Shown piece by piece: positions 23,506 through 34,548 of a stretch of DNA of 64,000 nt (positions are counted from its first letter, which is position 1; each line of letters opens with the position of its first letter). This stretch comes from Bugulina stolonifera. Lineage: Eukaryota > Bryozoa > Gymnolaemata > Cheilostomatida > Bugulidae. The DNA lies in the NCBI GenBank assembly GCA_935421135.1, contig OW285194.1, positions 3,343,501-3,407,500 on the forward strand, given 5' to 3'. A program made the position numbers and the translations under genes. Below the pieces are notes generated by a model. It worked only from the letters and a program-made list of their open reading frames with translations. It ran no database searches and was not told the origin of the DNA.

Positions 23506-24480
23506 CAAGTTTGAGTTAAAATATTGTGATGTTGCACCGGTGTCAGTTTATTTTCTAACGGTATTAAAACTTTCAAATGCAACAACAGCTGTAAAACTTA
23601 GTAAAAATATTCTAAATCTGAATCTTGAAGTTTGTGACCAGAATTATGCTTCAGTGATCAATCAGTAGTACCATGAACAAGTAGTGCCAGTACAAGTAGA
23701 TATGGCCCATATTAAGGAGCTACCTAGTTATATCCATTACACTGTATGTATTTCATTGTGCTGCAAATGGGAGATAAATCTAAACAGTCTAGTTTCCACC
23801 AAACTAGCATTTCTAACCACAGCTACAGCTTCATCGTAGATAATCTAATTACAGTGTAAATGTGTGACAATATTATATCATGGCACTCAAGTGTACATTT
23901 ATTCTACATGCACCAAGATAGAGTTATTGACTTATTATAACTGCTAAATTACACAATAGACAATAATATACAATTACTAATACGATGGCTATTCACAATT
24001 GTTGAATCACAATCGACACTAAAATACTCTGTTGTACATGATGTATTATCCAATTTTTTAAAAATAATCCATTCGTTCTTTTAGCATATAATATCCATGC
24101 ACATTGATAAGACATTATTTGCCTGCGGTACGCAGGCAGTTCTCAGCTCTCCTTAGGCCCGTTAACATTTTATTTGCTGTCATAGAAAGTGATAATTTAA
24201 ATTGTTCTAATATTAACGCCACCAGTAGTATGTAGACATCTCCTTGCACAGACTTCTTGAAGTTAATAGCAAGCTGATAAATCTTGAAGAGAAGAAAAAG
24301 AGTGAAACATCCCTTGTCTCTGACAGATGGTGGAAAGGGTCCCATACCCTACATAGCCAATTAGCTCTCAGATTTCAAAAACTGCGTTGCCATGTGGTGG
24401 GAGCGTCATGCATGTACATATACATTTATCAATTAACTGGATGTATTTCATTATGATAATCGTTATAACAAAAGACGAAA
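23506..24480. other. Distal upstream segment duplicated near 62.5 kb
   Basis: No gene. 23930-24260 aligns with 62390-62720: shared CGATGGCTATTCACAATTGTT-type words, AAATACTCT(G/T)TTGTAC and GTCATAGAAAGTGA. The homology shows that the peptide gene and its flank were copied together. Confidence 0.6.
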
Positions 24481-24539
24481 CGGTCTACCGTCTGCGGTTT
24501 GCGGTCTGCCATCCTCCAATCAGATATGGGGTCGAAAAT

Positions 24540-25040
24540 TGGGGTGATTAATATATGTTGCAGTGCTGCCGGTCGGGATCTCGGCTCCGGGTGGCCCTCA
24601 AATCTTACCTAGGGTGGGGTGGGTGCTCATCCCACCCCCCCCCGCCGGATGGGTGTTGGAACTCAGGCTATGCCAGCAGCGAGGATCTCCTGGACCCGTG
24701 ATTTATATATGTTACAACGCTGCGCGTCAGAATCAGGGCTCCGGGTAGTGCTAGGATATTGGGACCGGGTCCTCAAGCATTGCTGCCGGGGCGGGGTCGT
24801 AGCCTTAGTCCCTCGATCTTGACCAAGGGCGGGTGGGCACCGGACCCACACCACCCGACACATTTGTGTTGGAACTCGGGCTATCTGTTTCGAGTTGTCT
24901 TCTTAATGCAAGGGGGCACAACTCCTCATGGAATAATTGTAACATACCAGTGCCACCAGAGGTCAGGTATATGCATGACCACAGTACATGAACACCAGCC
25001 ATCGTTTCATGCAAGCGAAGCGAGCAAATTTTGCAGTAAG
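24540..25040 (+). repeat. GC-rich repeat family, partial dimer
   Basis: Two tandem, diverged units share ATATATGTTNCA, GGCTCCGGGT and TGTTGGAACTC(A/G)GGCTAT. The unit tail (CACAACTCCTCATG, ACCAGAGGTCA, GCAAATTTTGCAGT) recurs at 41.0-41.26 kb and, inverted, at 40.5-40.99 kb. It is probably the 5' part of the retroelement whose RT relic follows. Boundaries are approximate. Confidence 0.6.
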
Positions 25041-25613
25041 GCTTGCGTCGCATACAAAGCACGAAGTGCTTGTTTAATAAAAGCGAAGAAGGATGCGAAC
25101 CAGACCATACATGTAGCAGTAGCGAAGGAGAGAAGATGTTAGGAGTTATACAGGGATCTGGAACAAACGGAGCACAGATGATCTTTAAGGTAGCAAAAAC
25201 AGAAAAAGGAGAGCTCCAGATATCGGTCAGCTGGTATTTGAGAAAGATAAACAAGATAAGGTACATGTACTTACAGACAATGATGAAATTAAGAAGTGGC
25301 GGAGGCAATATTTTGATGCTTTGGTGAATACCAGAAACGACAGGAAGGAACTGGGCAGCATTGATGAGGTAGAAGAACGTGAATTGATGGTGGAGGATGT
25401 AAGGGAACAACTGGAAAAGATGGCAGATAGCAAGCCAACAGGTCCGGACAAATTACCAATAGAAGTAGTTAAAACGCTCAAACAGGGAGGGATAATATGG
25501 ATGCAAGCTATGTTAGCAGAAGTTGGAAGAGATGCAGTGCTGTTCACAGCCGACTCAGTGTTGTGTGAAGAACATCTGGAAAATATTGAAGAGAAATTAG
25601 AAAGTTGGTTGGG
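25041..25613 (+). pseudogene. Relic of a non-LTR retrotransposon reverse transcriptase
   Basis: A broken frame reads ITVEEVREAL-type sequence as ELMVEDVREQLEKMADSK followed by PTGPDKLPIEVVK, the conserved start of the RT domain. It then jumps to LFTADSVLCEEHLENIEEKL, which corresponds to the block around the catalytic FADD (here FTADS). The fingers and palm between them are deleted and the catalytic Asp pair is altered. Upstream frames retain pieces of the linker (FKVAKTEKGE). Dead element. The open frame on the opposite strand is only its complement. Confidence 0.75.
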
Positions 25614-25781
25614 GCAGGTAGATTTTAAATGAAAGTAATGCCAATTTTTCTTTATGTAAATCTTTGATATAACACAGATACGCAATAAATAATGTAAATA
25701 GTATTAATGTCATTTATTGTCTATCTATGTTATATTAAAAATTAGCATAAAGAAAAATTGGCATTACTTTCATTCAAGATC

Positions 25782-26049
25782 TGTGAAGGACGCTAGTGAT
25801 AGTTACATTCAGATAAATGGAAATAATGGATTCGATACGATGCGATATGCAACAGACACGGTGATTGGTTAAGAACCGAATGGCGAGAGGACTGTGGGAA
25901 TTACGAGGACTTTTGGAGAGTGATGAAAAGAGAGAGAGGGAGGGATTTTGGAGGAAAAGAAATCTAGGAGACATACCGAGCAAACATCTATCTATATGCA
26001 AGGTATAATATTATTACATTGTATTATATTCTCTAAGGGTCACTTTACA
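25782..26049 (+). repeat. 5' LTR of the Gypsy element
   Basis: 268 bp, beginning TGTGAAGGACG and ending CACTTTACA (TG...CA). Paired with 31620-31887. Confidence 0.95.
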
Positions 26050-26066
26050 TGGTACCACGGGTAAAC
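26050..26066 (+). other. Primer-binding site region
   Basis: TGGTACCACGGGTAAAC directly abuts the 5' LTR and starts with the TGG that pairs with a tRNA CCA end. I cannot assign the tRNA. CACGG/GTAAAC could also serve as a splice donor for the third ORF. Confidence 0.55.
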
Positions 26067-26165
26067 AAACTACAAACAAGTGACTTTGAGGCGAGGAAAT
26101 AATACCATTACCAATCAACTATCAATAATAAATCATCATACTACCGGGAAACAGCAAAGCTCAGG

Positions 26166-27164
26166 ATGTCTAGCAAAATAAATATCCCACAATTAAAGAT
26201 TGAACAGAATAATGAGATAGAAAGTTGGAACAGATTCCTGAAAAGGTTCGAAATAGCCACCATTTCAATTGACTTTGGGGCTAAAATAACAGAGGCTGAT
26301 GCGGAAAAGAAAACAAAGGAGATCAGCAAGAGACAAGGTGCAGCTTTGCTGAACAGCCTTGGGGAGGAAGGGATGGAGATCTTTGATACATTTAATGTGG
26401 CAGTAAAGGACATTCAATATGATGATATAATAAGTAAATTCAGAAACTACTTCTCGAAACGAGAAAATAAGACTATACTCCGTCATAGGTTCCTAAATAT
26501 GAGGCAAGGCAAAGAGGAGGAGCTTGGAGAATTTATTCAGCGAGTTTTGAAACAATCCCATTCATGCCAATTAGGAGATATGCGAGAAGATCTAGCCATA
26601 CACATCATAATAAATGGAATGCTTGATGAAAAACTAAAATCTGAGCTGCTTCAAATCGCAGATATTGACATGCCCAAACTCATGTCTACTAGCGCCAAAT
26701 ACGAGTCAGCAGGCCGAACAATGGACGAGCTTAAGGGCAATAGGAAGGACATAGAGATGGGAAACGTGACTACCAAGTGCACATGCCACAGTGAAAACGA
26801 CCAAGAGGTAGGGGCAGTGAATAATCTAGGAAGTAACCATTGTGGCAGCCCAGCCCATTTCCTTCGGAACTGTCCAACGGTCCCCTGTTTTAACTGCGAA
26901 GGCCAAGGGCATCTAGCAAGACAATGTCCCAAACCTCCAAAGAGAGGTAATACTAGAGGAGGAATGATAGGAAGCCGGGGAGTGAGCCGAGGAAGGAATC
27001 AAGGAAGAAGAGGTTTTAGAGGTAGAGAACGGGGGTATCGAGGGACATACTATCAAACCGCCGCTTATCAAGAGAGCACTAGAGAATCTCGGCAGGAAGC
27101 CATCAAACATGTCATAGATCTTAACCAAGACTGGGATGGGGAATCGAGTGACGAGTCCCTATGA
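26166..27164 (+). CDS. gag: Gag of the Gypsy element
   Basis: 332 codons from ATG. The N-terminal two thirds is a capsid-like helical region. At residues 241-254 is an intact CX2CX4HX4C zinc knuckle (CFNCEGQGHLARQC), preceded by a degenerate knuckle (NHCGSPAHFLRNC) that has lost its first Cys. An RG-rich nucleic-acid-binding stretch follows at about residues 265-305 (SRGRNQGRRGFRGRERGYRG). The frame ends at UGA followed by CUA, and pol continues in the same frame. This points to translational readthrough for Gag-Pol rather than the frameshift used by many relatives. Confidence 0.9.
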   Translation: MSSKINIPQLKIEQNNEIESWNRFLKRFEIATISIDFGAKITEADAEKKTKEISKRQGAALLNSLGEEGMEIFDTFNVAVKDIQYDDIISKFRNYFSKRENKTILRHRFLNMRQGKEEELGEFIQRVLKQSHSCQLGDMREDLAIHIIINGMLDEKLKSELLQIADIDMPKLMSTSAKYESAGRTMDELKGNRKDIEMGNVTTKCTCHSENDQEVGAVNNLGSNHCGSPAHFLRNCPTVPCFNCEGQGHLARQCPKPPKRGNTRGGMIGSRGVSRGRNQGRRGFRGRERGYRGTYYQTAAYQESTRESRQEAIKHVIDLNQDWDGESSDESL

Positions 27165-30032
27165 CTATATGGCTTGAATGGACTGAATAATAGAACCAAG
27201 ATGAGTAATGCTAAACCGGATCCTAAACAGCGTTACAAAATGTCCATCAAGGTAGCAGGTCACATAAAGACATTCCGGATTGATACTGGGGCAGACTTAT
27301 CAGTAATCAACAGTGAAACAAGGAGGAGCCTAGGTATTCCTAAAGATTATTTCAAATCCTCTACAAAAACGCTAGTTGATGCCGGGGGAAGGTCACTTCC
27401 ACAGGAAGGGGTACTGGAAGTTGAAATTGAAGTTGGAAACAGGAGGGCTACGGGGACATTCCACGTAATTAACCAAGCCCCAACAAACCTCTTGGGGGCA
27501 CCAGAGATAGAAGCCTTGGGCCTAATACCCAAAATATACAATGTACAAATAGAGGAAAAATTTCCTAAACTTTATGAAAGGTTAGGTAGGCTACCAGACA
27601 AATACCGAATAAAACTGCGCGAGGACGCCACTCCATACGCGCTGTCGGTCCCTAGAAAACTACCTATTGGCTTAAGAGAAGCGACCGAGAGAGAACTGAA
27701 AAGGATGGAAGAGCTGGGTGTGATAGAACCAGTTCAGGAACCCCGGGATTGGTGTGCCGGGATGGTGGTGGCACCAAAGTCATCAGGGGAGGTAAGAATC
27801 TGTGTTGACCTTACCAGATTAAATAAAAGTGTGAAAAGAGAAAACTATCCTTTGCCTAGGACAGAAGAGACGTTGGCAGTCCTAAAAGGCAGTAAAATAT
27901 TTTTGAAAATGGATGCCAACTCAGGTTTTTGGCAAGTTGAGCTCGAAGAGACATCGAAACCATATACCACCTTCATCACACCATTCGGGCGCTACCAATA
28001 TCGTAAACTACCCTTTGGAATATCAGCCGCTCCTGAAATATTCTAACGCCAGATTTTGAAAATCCTTAGTGGTTTAGAAGGAGTCGTCTGCATGATGGAC
28101 GACATATTGGTATTCGGAGAGGATGTGAGTGAACATGATAGACGTCTCGAGGCAGTAATGAAAAGGTTAGAGGAAGCCGGGATGACACTCAATAAAAAGA
28201 AATGTGGGTTCAGAGTCAGGGAAGTCGTTTTCCTGGGACACCATATTGGGGAGAATGGCATCTCGCCAGACCCAACCAAAGTACAGGCAATCACAGCTCT
28301 GGAACCTCCCACTTGTTTGAAGGAACTGAAGAGCTTCCTAGGGATGATTAATTACCTCCACAAGTTCAGTCCTCGTCTCGCGGAATTAGGTAAGCCACTA
28401 CAAGAGCTGAACAGCAAGAAAGGAGAATGGCTGTGGGATCATGACCAGCAACAAAGTTTCGAAGCTCTAAAGAGAGAAATCACTCAGGCCCCAGTTCCCA
28501 AATATGATGTCAAGGCCAAACACCGGGTCACGGCGGATTCTAGTTGCTATGCTATGGGAGCAGCCCTGCTGCAGGAGAACGGAAAGAAGCAGTGGCAACC
28601 CGTGGGCTTTGTATCCAGAAAACTAACTGAAGCAGAAAAGCGATACGCCCAATTAGAAAAGGAGGCTCTTGCTATCACATGGGCCTGTGAAAAGTTTGAT
28701 TTCTTCCTGGTAGGTACGTACTTTGAAGTGGAAACAGACCACAAGCCTCTGGTAAAGTTGTTAGGAGAGAGTGATCTGGCCAATCTTCCCTTGAGGTGCC
28801 AACGCTTTAAGTTGCGATTGATGAGATATAACTTTTCCATATTCCATACACCGGGCAGCCAAATGTATTTGGCAGATTTACTGTCCAGACCAGCAGGAGA
28901 ACCGACAGAGAAGGAAAGAGCTCAGAAAAATAGGGTTGAGATGCATGTAAGGGTGATAACAGCAGCTGAAGAGATCTTTGATGATCAGATACTTGAGGAG
29001 ATACGGTGCAAAGCAAGAGAAGACGAGGAGTATACCACCTTACTAAGTGAAATTCTGGAGGGATGGAAAAGAAAAGGAAGGACCTACAAAGGAGAGATCA
29101 GACGGTATTGGACTCAAAAAGACCACATGTCATGCCAAAATGGAATGGCTATGAGGGACGACAAGATAGTAATCCCGAGAAATTTAAGGGATTCTATGAT
29201 AGAGAGGATCCACAGAGGGCACCAAAGACTGGAAAAGTGTCTAAGAAGAGCCAGGACAAGTATGTACTGGCCCGGTATGAGGTCCGATCTGGAGAAATAT
29301 ATAGAAAGCTGTAACCGGTGTATCATAAGTCGAAAGACGAAAGCATTGCCAATGAAACCCACAGAACTACCAGACAAACCCTGGCATACTCTAGGGTCGG
29401 ACCTGTTCGAGTACAGGAAACGGAACTATTTGCTGATGATAGACTACTACTCTAGGTGGATTGAGGTATTAGAAATAGAAGCGAAGACTTCCGAAGCGAT
29501 TGTGAAAAAGATGAAGAACGTGTTTGCCAGATTTGGCACACCTTGTAAACTTTGTAGTGACAATGGACCATGCTATGTAGGCCAGTTCTTCAGGAATTTC
29601 ATGGAAGATTGCAAAATAAACCACATCACCAGTAGTCCCCATTACCACGAAAACAATGGTTTGGCTGAGCGGAGTGTGCAGACGGTAAAGAGTATGTGGG
29701 ATAAAGAAAGGGACAAGAATCTGGCACTTCTCATATACAGGAATACACCACTAGAGAGTGGTAGATCTCCCTGTGAGCTACTAATAGGCAGAAACGTCAG
29801 GACAAACATACCAGTAGGAGACTCTGGTATCACAGAAGAAGAGTTTAGAGAGAGGGACGGTAACCTCAAAAGGATGCAGAAGGAAGCGAGAGACAGAAGG
29901 ACTAAAGCCAGGGAACAAGAGGAGTTCAAGGAGGGAGACGTCGTATGGGTTAAGAATGGCAAAGAGAAGGGAAAGAGAGGCATAGTAATTGGAAGGAGAG
30001 CCAGACAGTTACAATGTGAGAGTAGCGGGTAA
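27165..30032 (+). pseudogene. pol: Pol of the Gypsy element, interrupted
   Basis: In frame with gag after the UGA. Order: aspartic protease (FRIDTGADLSVI, with the second motif NLLGAPEIEALGLI); RT (catalytic KMDANSGFWQ, LPFGISAAPEIF, then MMDDILVFG); RNase H (TADSSCYAMGAAL, KEALAITWA, ETDHKPL); integrase zinc region (HRGH ... CNRC) and DDE core (GSDLF, CSDNGP, NNGLAERSV). A TAA at 28044-28046 replaces the codon after APEIF, where relatives usually have Gln. The frame is then open to 30032. Near 29990 the reading shifts, because the conserved integrase C-terminus continues in the +1 frame. All catalytic motifs outside these two lesions look intact. Confidence 0.9.
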
Positions 30033-30462
30033 GACAGTGAGGAGAAACTGGAGACATATGAGGAGGTTGAACATCAACCAACCTATAGACGAAGAGTCTA
30101 GTAGCATGGTCGAGACAGAGTCAGAAAAGGAGGAAGAGTCCAGTGAAGAAGACGAGGTGAGCGAAGCAGAGGAAGAGAGCGAAGGGGAGGAAGAGAGAGA
30201 AGGCTATGGGGAAGGAAAGAGGGCCCAAGACAAACTAAAATCACCACCAATCAAGAAACAAAAGACAGACTTTACTAAGACCAGACATAACGAGGTAAAG
30301 GAAGAGAGAGTTCGAGAGCAATCCGAAGTTCAATCCAGCAGGAGACCAAGGAGAATGGTTTCTAAGAAACACCTGTCTTCGGACTATGTGTGGAATCTTA
30401 AAAAAAAAAAAAAAAAAAATATGATATTAATATACTGTGACAAACTGACAGATGAAGACTAG
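29989..30462 (+). pseudogene. Pol C-terminal tail in shifted frame
   Basis: Continues the integrase end as DSYNVRVAGKTVRRNWRHMR, then an acidic Glu/Ser-rich tail, then RRPRRMVSKKHLSSDYVWNL, the kind of ending seen in Gypsy polyproteins. A 20-nt A run (about 30400-30419) codes a Lys string and may be prone to length error. It has no ATG of its own and belongs to pol after a one-base shift. Confidence 0.8.
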
Positions 30463-30614
30463 TATACGTCATCAGACTAGGTTTAATTTTCTTTCAAATT
30501 TTATAATCTTCATACTCTCCACTTCCCATTGTCTACTCATCCAGGTTGTCCAGCCTGAGTCAACCAACCCCTAGTAGCTATTGGGACCAAAATCCTTGAA
30601 ATTTCCATTTGCAG

Positions 30615-31508
30615 ATGCTGACCATCAGAGGAAACAGCTTGGTTAGAAATCTGAGGGTAGAAGGTGCCACTATCTTCTGCAAAGGAGGTCAACATTTGAG
30701 GGAGATGCTGGATGAAGCAGATGAAGAGGAGACAACCCTGTTTGTTTTTGGCATACCGGACTTGTGGAGACGAGGTGTGAGAAGGATGGAGAAGGAGCGT
30801 GTTGCCGACTTAGAGACTCAGATGAGGCGTGTAAAAGGGAAGAAGAACTGGACTATGGCCACTTTCTTTCCACCGCAGTACGCCAATGACATAGAGAGGG
30901 AGACAGTCAGACAACTCAATTATCTACTGACTGAGATTAACTTATACAATGGAAACTCAACGGTAGATTTACACAATGTCATGTACTACCGAAAGGATAA
31001 TTGGATTGTTTTGAAAAGTCACATGTACGAGGATAGTGTACACTGGAATACAGCGGGAGAGATTAGAGCGAGGGTAAAGGTTCAACAATGGTGGGGGACA
31101 GCAATCAGACAGCAGAAAGCGAGAGAGACTATAGAGTCCCAGGTCAGGCTGCTAAGGGAAGAGACAGAGCAGAAGATAGAGAACTTTATTGGGAAAAAGA
31201 GAGCCACATGTGAAAGAAACATAAAGGAGTTCACAAGACAGGAAAGAGGAAGGTTGGAGGAGAAAGTCCAGCAGCTAATGACAAGTAGTGAAGTGGAAGT
31301 GCGAGAGGAGGAGAGAAGAGAGCGAGAGAGCGGTAGTGAGAAGATGAAGGGTGAAGTGGAAGTGCGAGAGAAGAAGAGAAGAGAGCGAGAGAGCGAGAAG
31401 CCACAAGAAAGCAGGAGATCGAAAAGAGAAAAGAATGACGATCTAAGAATGGTCATAGAGGCCAAGAAAAGGGACCGACCCACCAGTAGGTCCCGGTTAA
31501 GTTTTTAA
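30615..31508 (+). CDS. Third ORF of the Gypsy element, SGNH/GDSL-hydrolase-like
   Basis: 297 codons in the env position. The N-terminus reads MLTIRGNSLVRNL (block I of SGNH hydrolases, with GNS for GDS; Ser8). FVFGIPDL at residues 43-50 corresponds to the GxND block with Pro for Asn, and DSVHWNTAG at 140-148 to the DxxH block (Asp140, His143). So Ser, Asp and His of the triad are present while the oxyanion Asn is changed. Residues about 170-290 are a charged coiled coil with a duplicated EVEVREEERRERES-type unit. There is no signal peptide or membrane anchor, so it is not a classical envelope. TTTCCATTTGCAG immediately before the ATG looks like a 3' splice site, which would allow expression from a spliced mRNA. 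The family call is by motif only. Confidence 0.7.
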   Translation: MLTIRGNSLVRNLRVEGATIFCKGGQHLREMLDEADEEETTLFVFGIPDLWRRGVRRMEKERVADLETQMRRVKGKKNWTMATFFPPQYANDIERETVRQLNYLLTEINLYNGNSTVDLHNVMYYRKDNWIVLKSHMYEDSVHWNTAGEIRARVKVQQWWGTAIRQQKARETIESQVRLLREETEQKIENFIGKKRATCERNIKEFTRQERGRLEEKVQQLMTSSEVEVREEERRERESGSEKMKGEVEVREKKRRERESEKPQESRRSKREKNDDLRMVIEAKKRDRPTSRSRLSF

Positions 31509-31597
31509 CCAGATGGCACAGTTTGCCATCTTGTCATGTCCAGTTTAACAGCAAAATCAAAAAAAGAAAAAAAAAAACTTATAAGAATAAAAAAAAC

Positions 31598-31619
31598 AAA
31601 AGGAAGAAAGAAAAGGAGA
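31598..31619 (+). other. Polypurine tract
   Basis: An uninterrupted purine run ending GAAAGAAAAGGAGA abuts the 3' LTR and would prime plus-strand DNA synthesis. Confidence 0.85.
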
Positions 31620-31887
31620 TGTGAAGGACGCTAGTGATAGTTACATTCAGATAAATGGAAATAATGGATTCGATACGATGCGATATGCAACAGACACGGT
31701 GATTGGTTAAGAACCGAATGGCGAGAGGATTGTGGGAATTACGAGGACTTTTGGAGAGTGATGAAAAGAGAGATAGGGAGGGATTTTGGAGGAAAAGAAA
31801 TCTAGGAGACATACCGAGCAAACATCTATCTATATGCAAGGTATAATATTATTACATTGTATTATATTCTCTAAGGGTCACTTTACA
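31620..31887 (+). repeat. 3' LTR of the Gypsy element
   Basis: 268 bp. It differs from the 5' LTR by two substitutions seen by eye (GAGGACTG against GAGGATTG, and AGAGAGAGG against AGAGATAGG). Confidence 0.95.
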
Positions 31888-31898
31888 GATCTACCCGC

Positions 31899-34239
31899 TG
31901 ACAATTTAATATGAGTAAGTTACCCTGGTAACCATAAGTTTTTGTGTGGGTTCCAATTTCCATCAAAAACATTCATACATGTAGAGTATGTAGCAATATT
32001 GTTGTTATTATGACAGCCAAGAACTAAATGTAGGTCTATTTGTATAGTAGAAGTCATACGGAATAGTGGATGTGTTTTGCATGCCGTTGTTCAGCTGGCC
32101 TAACTTTCTACTCGATGGCTTTGGGCACTATTGACTTTTACTAAAATAACTATCGAATAGCTTATTGAGCTGAAAATGAAAGCGAGTTGGCTGAGATTGG
32201 CTGACCTGCTATTGAAAGTTGAAAGAAGCGTGTCACAGCTATCTACTGGTGCTAAAGAAGAGAATAGCACATTCGGATAGCGTTTCCACGCGCTGGTTCA
32301 AGCCCGGTTAATAGATACCGTAGGCAGTATAGGACATCGATTTAGTACTATATAATAGTAAATCAATGAGTAACGAGTATTGATCAACTGCAGCCATGTT
32401 GTCATATGCACTCTGTCTATAGTACTGGGACCCATAAACAGAGTTAGTGGTTGATAGTGCCGGTGCATTCTCAGATGATCCTTGATTTGTCAAACTTTGG
32501 TGATTATCTCACCTTTTATCTTTTGTGAGGATCAGGCTGCACACTGTTCTGCACTGTTCTTTATGAATTGTCTGGTAGCCCTTTCAAGAAGTTGTCTGCT
32601 CATGAGCAAGGCGGTAATACTGTAGTGTGGTCAATCAATCAATCAATCAAAAATAATGTTTATATTTACTTTAGTATTTGTGATTAGATTATGATGTGAG
32701 CGATATAATGAATGCATACAGGACTTTGGAGCTATTACACCACACTACGTGCTCTGTAGAGGAAGTGGAGGAAAATACAGGTTTTGTGGTTTTGTGGTTG
32801 TTACTTAATAATTATGACAGTATTGGGATGGAGTTCATTATTTGGAAGCACTTATACTACATTTTATTATAAGCCTACATTGTGCCATCTAGGTCAATCT
32901 ACTGGCTGTCATAGTACGACCTGTGTTGAATACAGTTGAGGTGTAGGTGGGTAGTTGTGATTTTAAGCCATTCTTTAGTGCAGGCCATTTTGAGATGTGC
33001 AGACAAATTTGAGAAGGGTCTACATTGTAAGTCACCATTTCACGGTCTGACTACATTTTTAATCAACAAGTGATACTGTATTACATTGTACATGTATGTA
33101 CTTGTATTTTTATCTGAGATTTAGTAATAATCCTAATATAAGCTCATGTCAAATTGCTACACCATATTCATGCGCGCTTGGCATAGCAACTCATTCTACG
33201 TATAATGTTATGCAACTCATAGTATGCGATTACAATTATTCAGTGCTGCTGGCAGTTACGGTTCTAAATAATCGGTTTATGCATAATAATTTGGGCATCA
33301 CCTCCAACATTTTGAAAAATAATGCTTATGGTTATATTAAATGTATTGTATTGGGTATATTGCGCGTGTTAAATGTTCGCAGCCATAATGTGTACATTAT
33401 CTATACTATATGAGCAGTATGTACATCGCTCACTATACTTATACCTATAAAGCAATTATGCATATATTAGGTGTCACTATAGTAAATAGTGTGTATGCTT
33501 AAAGCATACTATGTACATGCATTCTACATGATACTTGTACTGTATGTGTAATCATGTATGCTTAACTACCGGAGAAACATTGACATTGCCAACTGTTAGT
33601 AGTACGTGTGAATACAAGCACGGGGTAAATATGCGATATTCATTTGAGCTAGTAGAAATATATGATAATCATTCACATAATATATTTTCTATAGTGCTTA
33701 TAAATAAATGCAAAATGCAAAAGCAAATGGATAACATTACACAACTAACATTGAAAAACACAATTATTTCCAAACAACAAAAGCACACTGTAATCATAGT
33801 ATCAGTAGTTGACTAAAGTGGGTGTGTAGAAATTGAAATGCCTTTTTTCATCCAACATAAAAAATATTGGATGTCGTGAAACTCTACTGCATATTTAGTG
33901 CTGTATATGCGATGTTAATTACTAATGCATCTACATGGATTTACATGTATTCCTTCACAGTGCTACTACTTTTGCATAAAATGGTAAACACGTCCTCTAA
34001 AAATATACAGCTATAAAAATCGACACAGTAAAATGTTAGTTTGTCGTGGCATAGCATTAGGTAAAACTGGTAACTGCATTAAGGGTTCTGACCACTTTTA
34101 TAGATGGGAAAAGATGGCCAAACACAGTAACAACCCAAATATACCAAGGCGACCACAATCCGACGAGTGCCTTGTGTGCAGGTGGCTCATAACACATACT
34201 GCCTAACGGTGAAACTTCCTATTTAGGGTTCCTGGGTTG
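31899..34239. other. Intergenic, no gene seen
   Basis: No supported gene. Small items are a TCAA tetranucleotide run at about 32630-32650 and a TGGTTCAAGCCC box-B-like word at about 32293. Open frames at 33.1-33.8 kb have AT-driven composition and no splice support. Confidence 0.45.
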
Positions 34240-34400
34240 GTATGATGATGTAATGTGTTCTGTCGACTGTGCTCGGTCATTAGGCATTGTAGAGGCCTTG
34301 GGTTCAAACCCCAGTCATGGACTGGTGTCTTCATGGATGCGAAATCGAGTTCCTGACTGCTCAGAAGACAAATTCAAAATTCATTGCAATAAATTACCAT
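34240..34400 (+). repeat. SINE-like unit
   Basis: Contains GCCTTGGGTTCAAACCCCAG (box-B-like) followed by CATGGATGCGAAATCGAG and CTGACTGCTCAGAAGACAAA. The same order, diverged, occurs at 40.13-40.29 kb and inverted at 39.95-40.1 kb, so this is a dispersed family. Confidence 0.55.
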
Positions 34401-34548
34401 CAAACACTAGCTGTGTTGTTTTACATTATCAATACTACATTCTACATGTACACTGTATATTATTACAAACATATCAAATGCCAAAGTCAGGAGAGTGGGA
34501 TGGCAATTAAGGCCATAGATTAACAAATTAGTCAGGTACAAAGTAATG

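Larger units (their letters stand above)
25782..31887 (+). mobile_element. Ty3/Gypsy LTR retrotransposon, 6.1 kb, recent
   Basis: Layout: 5' LTR, primer site, gag, UGA, pol (protease, RT, RNase H, integrase), a third ORF, polypurine tract, 3' LTR. The integrase follows the RNase H, which is the Ty3/Gypsy order. A 4-bp GATC target duplication flanks it (25778-25781, 31888-31891). The 268-bp LTRs differ at two positions by eye, so insertion was recent. Pol has one nonsense codon and one frameshift, so this copy is defective unless these are assembly errors. Confidence 0.95.
25614..31898. repeat. Fold-back palindromic element split by a Gypsy insertion
   Basis: 25614-25693 and 25703-25781 plus 31888-31898 are reverse complements along nearly their whole length. 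The outer arm GATYTTRAATGAAAGTAATG and the next 20 bases are almost identical, and pairing continues inwards with mismatches. The Gypsy element (25782-31887) lies inside the right arm at a GATC. Removing it and one GATC restores the arm. Original size is about 180 bp, so this is a MITE or fold-back element. Confidence 0.85.

Noticed and set aside
24805..25410. 201-codon minus-strand ORF
   Set aside because: Complement of the GC-rich repeat and the RT relic; no recognisable domain.
28043..28312. Minus-strand frames across the Gypsy element and other opposite-strand ORFs over gag, pol and ORF3
   Set aside because: Shadows of the coding strand with no independent support.
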